Below are positions 41,627 to 43,611 of a stretch of 43,611 bases of DNA, in pieces (positions within the stretch are counted from its first letter, which is position 1; the number at the start of each line of letters is the position of its first letter). Source of the stretch: Myxococcales bacterium (lineage in GTDB: Bacteria > Myxococcota > Myxococcia > Myxococcales > Myxococcaceae). The notes beneath the pieces were generated by a model. That model had not been told where the DNA came from. It did not search any database and saw only the letters and a program-made list of their open reading frames with translations. The stretch covers positions 1-43,611 of the forward strand of contig JADLDB010000097.1 in the NCBI GenBank assembly GCA_020846875.1, in the 5' to 3' direction. A program made the position numbers and the translations under genes.

Positions 41627-42322
41627 ATGTCCGACTCGAAGATGATCACCCTGTCGCCTCACCTCTGGGAGGCGCTCGACCAAATGTCTTCGGAGATGGG
41701 GGTGGCCACCGACGCGCTGGTGTCGCAGGCCGTCTTCATGCTGGCGAGGCTCAACGGCTTCGTGGTACCCGGGAAGGTGGGCGCGCCCGCTGCGCAAGGT
41801 CGTCACGCCGCGCCTGCAGCCGCACCGCCCAGCCTCAAGCCCGCGGCCAAGCCTGCCGCCCGCCGCCCCGAGCCGGAGCCCGAGCCCGAGCCGCCTCCCG
41901 AGGAGGACGGCAACCCCTTCGACGAGCCCGAGCCGCCGCCCGAAGAGGAGCCAGCCGAGGCGCCCGCCGACGACTTCCCTGAGCCCGAGCCTGAGCCCGA
42001 GCCCGCCCCGCCGCCGGCGCGCGGAGGGGGCAAGGTGGCGCTGACGCTCATCGTCGCGGGGAGGGACCCGTTCAAGATGGGCGGCGACGCCTTCACCATC
42101 GGCCGCGGGAAGAGCTGCGACTTCGTCATCGAGTCCAACCGCGTGTCGCGCGAGCACGTGCGCATCGCCCGCGAGGGCGCGGACTTCTTCCTCGAGGACC
42201 TGAACTCGTCCAACGGCACCTTCTTCGGCCCCGCCAAGGAGAAGGTGACGCGCCGGAAAATCAAGGACGGCGACGAGTTCACGCTGGGCACCGAGAAGAT
42301 CAAGTTCCAGATTCGCAAGTAG
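41627..42322 (+). CDS. FHA-domain protein with RHH-like N-terminus
   Basis: 231 residues from ATG 41627. Residues 5-47 (ITLSPHLWEALDQMSSEMGV then DALVSQAVFMLARLNGF) look like a ribbon-helix-helix DNA-binding or dimerisation unit: a short strand followed by two helices. A Glu/Pro-rich linker (80-133, many EPEPEP) follows. Residues 135-231 are an FHA domain: FTIGRGKSCDFVI, NRVSREHVRI and LNSSNGTFFG carry the phosphothreonine-binding residues. It probably recruits phosphorylated proteins, possibly from Ser/Thr kinases, to a DNA site or a dimer. No kinase is adjacent. Confidence 0.88.
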   Translation: MSDSKMITLSPHLWEALDQMSSEMGVATDALVSQAVFMLARLNGFVVPGKVGAPAAQGRHAAPAAAPPSLKPAAKPAARRPEPEPEPEPPPEEDGNPFDEPEPPPEEEPAEAPADDFPEPEPEPEPAPPPARGGGKVALTLIVAGRDPFKMGGDAFTIGRGKSCDFVIESNRVSREHVRIAREGADFFLEDLNSSNGTFFGPAKEKVTRRKIKDGDEFTLGTEKIKFQIRK

Positions 42323-42416
42323 GCGCCACTTCCGGGGATTCCGGGCCCGGGTCGGCACCACGCTTCTTCACGGAGCGGTGGATGGCCTCATGCGCCCGGG
42401 TGGTTAGACAAGGGGC

Positions 42417-43550
42417 ATGGGTGGTTCTCTCAAGGTAGCCCGCGTCGCGGGCATCGACTTGAAGGTGCACTGGAGCTTCGTGCTGGTGCCGGTGCTGGGC
42501 GCGCTGCAGTGGGGCGGGCTGGGCACGCGGGGCGCGCTCTTCGGCGCGGTGCTGATGCTGCTCATCTTCGGCTTCGTGGCCCTGCACGAGCTGGGGCACT
42601 CGCTGGTGGCGCGGGCCTTCGGCATCCCGGTGAAGGACATCACGCTGATGCCCCTGGGAGGCATCGCGCTGTTGGGGAAGAAGCCGAAGACGCCGGGGCA
42701 GGAGCTCCTCATCGCGCTGGCGGGGCCGGCGGTGAACGTGGTGCTGGCGCTGGGCCTGGGCTGGGTGGGGGTGGAGCTGTTCGGCGTCGAGGCGCTGGAG
42801 CGCGCGGTGCAGGCGGCGCGGGTGGAGCAGCCGACCGAGGTGACGCTGTGGGCCATGGTCATCACCTCCAACGTGGCGCTGGCGGTCTTCAACATGATTC
42901 CGGCGCTGCCGATGGACGGCGGGCGGGTGCTGCGCGCCTTCCTCGCCTGGTTTCTGGGCTTCGAGAAGGCGACGAAGCTGGCGGCGTCGCTGGGGCGACT
43001 GCTGGCGGTGGGGCTCGGGGTGCTGGGCCTGGTGGGCGGCAACCCGCTGCTGCCCATCATCGCGGTGTTCATCTTCTTCGCCGCGGGGGCGGAGGCGCGG
43101 GACGCCAGCGTGACGCGGGTGCTGGAAGGGATTCGCGCGGCCGACGCGGTCAACCCCTACGCGCCGCGCTTCCAGCCGGCCACCACGCTGGGCGAGGCGA
43201 TGCAGGCGCTCATCTTCACTCCGTACAGCGCCTTCGCGGTGGAGCACTTCGGGCGGCTGGTGGGCGTGGTGACGCGGGAGCAGGTGATGGCGGCGGTGAA
43301 CGAATGGGGCGCGCACGGCTACGTGGCCGGGGTGATGGAGCGGCAGGTGCCCACGGTGGACGGGCGCGAGCCGCTGGAGGCCGCGCGGCAGAAGATGAAC
43401 GAGGCGCTGTCGCCCTTCGTGGCGGTGCTGCAGGACGGGCTGTTCCTGGGCCTCATCACCGAGGTGGAGTTGGCGCAGCAGGCGCAGTGGGTGGACGCGC
43501 TGAAGAGTGGGCAGCCGCGCCGGCGCGAGGCCCGCCCGGTGGAGCGCTGA
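42417..43550 (+). CDS. Site-2-protease-type metallopeptidase (M50) with CBS-like C-terminus
   Basis: 377 residues from ATG 42417, with AAGGGG seven bases before it. Zinc motif HELGH (57-61, His57, Glu58, His61) in a membrane helix, and the third ligand in NMIPALPMDGGRVL (Asp167). Five to six membrane helices span 20-230. Residues 245-375 look like two CBS modules (ITEVELAQQ, FGRLVGVVTREQVMAAV), as in the M50B/Rip-like group. Such peptidases cut membrane-bound anti-sigma factors or signal proteins in regulated intramembrane proteolysis; the CBS part may sense nucleotides. Substrate unknown. Not part of an obvious operon. Confidence 0.92.
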   Translation: MGGSLKVARVAGIDLKVHWSFVLVPVLGALQWGGLGTRGALFGAVLMLLIFGFVALHELGHSLVARAFGIPVKDITLMPLGGIALLGKKPKTPGQELLIALAGPAVNVVLALGLGWVGVELFGVEALERAVQAARVEQPTEVTLWAMVITSNVALAVFNMIPALPMDGGRVLRAFLAWFLGFEKATKLAASLGRLLAVGLGVLGLVGGNPLLPIIAVFIFFAAGAEARDASVTRVLEGIRAADAVNPYAPRFQPATTLGEAMQALIFTPYSAFAVEHFGRLVGVVTREQVMAAVNEWGAHGYVAGVMERQVPTVDGREPLEAARQKMNEALSPFVAVLQDGLFLGLITEVELAQQAQWVDALKSGQPRRREARPVER

Positions 43551-43556
43551 AGCTCG

Positions 43557-43611
43557 TTACGGCACCACCAGGCGGTCCACCACCGTGTACGCCTGGCCGG
43601 GGAGGTTGGAG
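43557..43611 (-). CDS. C-terminal end of a gene running off the window
   Basis: On the minus strand the last 55 bases read SNLPGQAYTVVDRLVVP then TAA (43557-43559), with good GC3 codon use. This is the tail of a protein whose body lies beyond the window. Too short to name. Confidence 0.55.
   Translation of the reverse strand, partial: SNLPGQAYTVVDRLVVP

Overview
The window is about 43.6 kb of very GC-rich DNA (strong G/C at third codon positions, many GTG starts) carrying roughly 45 protein genes and no tRNA, rRNA, CRISPR array, prophage or insertion sequence that I could recognise. It most likely comes from a myxobacterium (Myxococcota). Reasons: two surface proteins end in MYXO-CTERM-like sorting tails (GC, hydrophobic stretch, Arg cluster); there are many small Cys-rich, Gly-rich or DAG-rich lipoproteins; a eukaryote-like Ser/Thr kinase with a C-terminal membrane anchor, a hybrid histidine kinase and an FHA protein are present; and gene density is high with mixed orientation. 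I cannot name the genus.

Layout. 0.1-5.9 kb: a possible Uma2-like fragment, a NYN/OST-HTH RNA-processing protein, an SDR oxidoreductase, QueE, two minus-strand hypotheticals, a small membrane protein coupled to a GIY-YIG protein, and HrcA. 5.9-10.8 kb: a Ser/Thr kinase, a large transglycosylase-like plus amidase envelope protein, a conserved hairpin element and small lipoproteins. 10.8-18.6 kb, mostly minus strand: a four-helix membrane protein, RlmN, a secreted trypsin-like protease with nine Cys-rich repeats, an alpha/beta hydrolase, a divergent P-II protein, an ATGA-coupled pair of Cys-rich lipoproteins and an OPT transporter. 18.7-24.1 kb: a ThrE-type exporter, SohB, a Tat-exported metallophosphoesterase, an anchored propeller-like protein and a LYC1-like acetyltransferase. 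24.2-30 kb: two paralogous UshA-like lipoproteins that have lost most metal-binding motifs, flanking a beta-carbonic anhydrase/SulP pair. 30-38 kb: a Gly-linker lamin-tail lipoprotein, an ElaA-like acetyltransferase, a thioredoxin/TPR protein, a decayed gene, a hybrid kinase, a 15/16-bp minisatellite, a DUF2807 lipoprotein, the second hairpin copy and a frameshifted gene. 38-43.6 kb: a large secreted beta-propeller lipoprotein, MtgA, a rhodanese, an FHA protein and a site-2-protease-type peptidase.

Most genes are ordinary housekeeping or envelope genes in short transcription units. Functional groupings supported by position are carbonic anhydrase plus SulP (inorganic carbon uptake and conversion), rhodanese plus MtgA (adjacent, 7 bp apart), and the two coupled Cys-rich lipoproteins upstream of the P-II gene.

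The least explained signals are a 46-nt hairpin found twice, 27 kb apart, with identical left arm and length but a re-paired inner stem; the minisatellite whose 15- and 16-bp units cycle a pentapeptide code through all reading frames; the degenerate UshA-like pair; and the P-II protein lacking the uridylylation tyrosine. I found no convincing new multi-gene defence or biosynthetic system.
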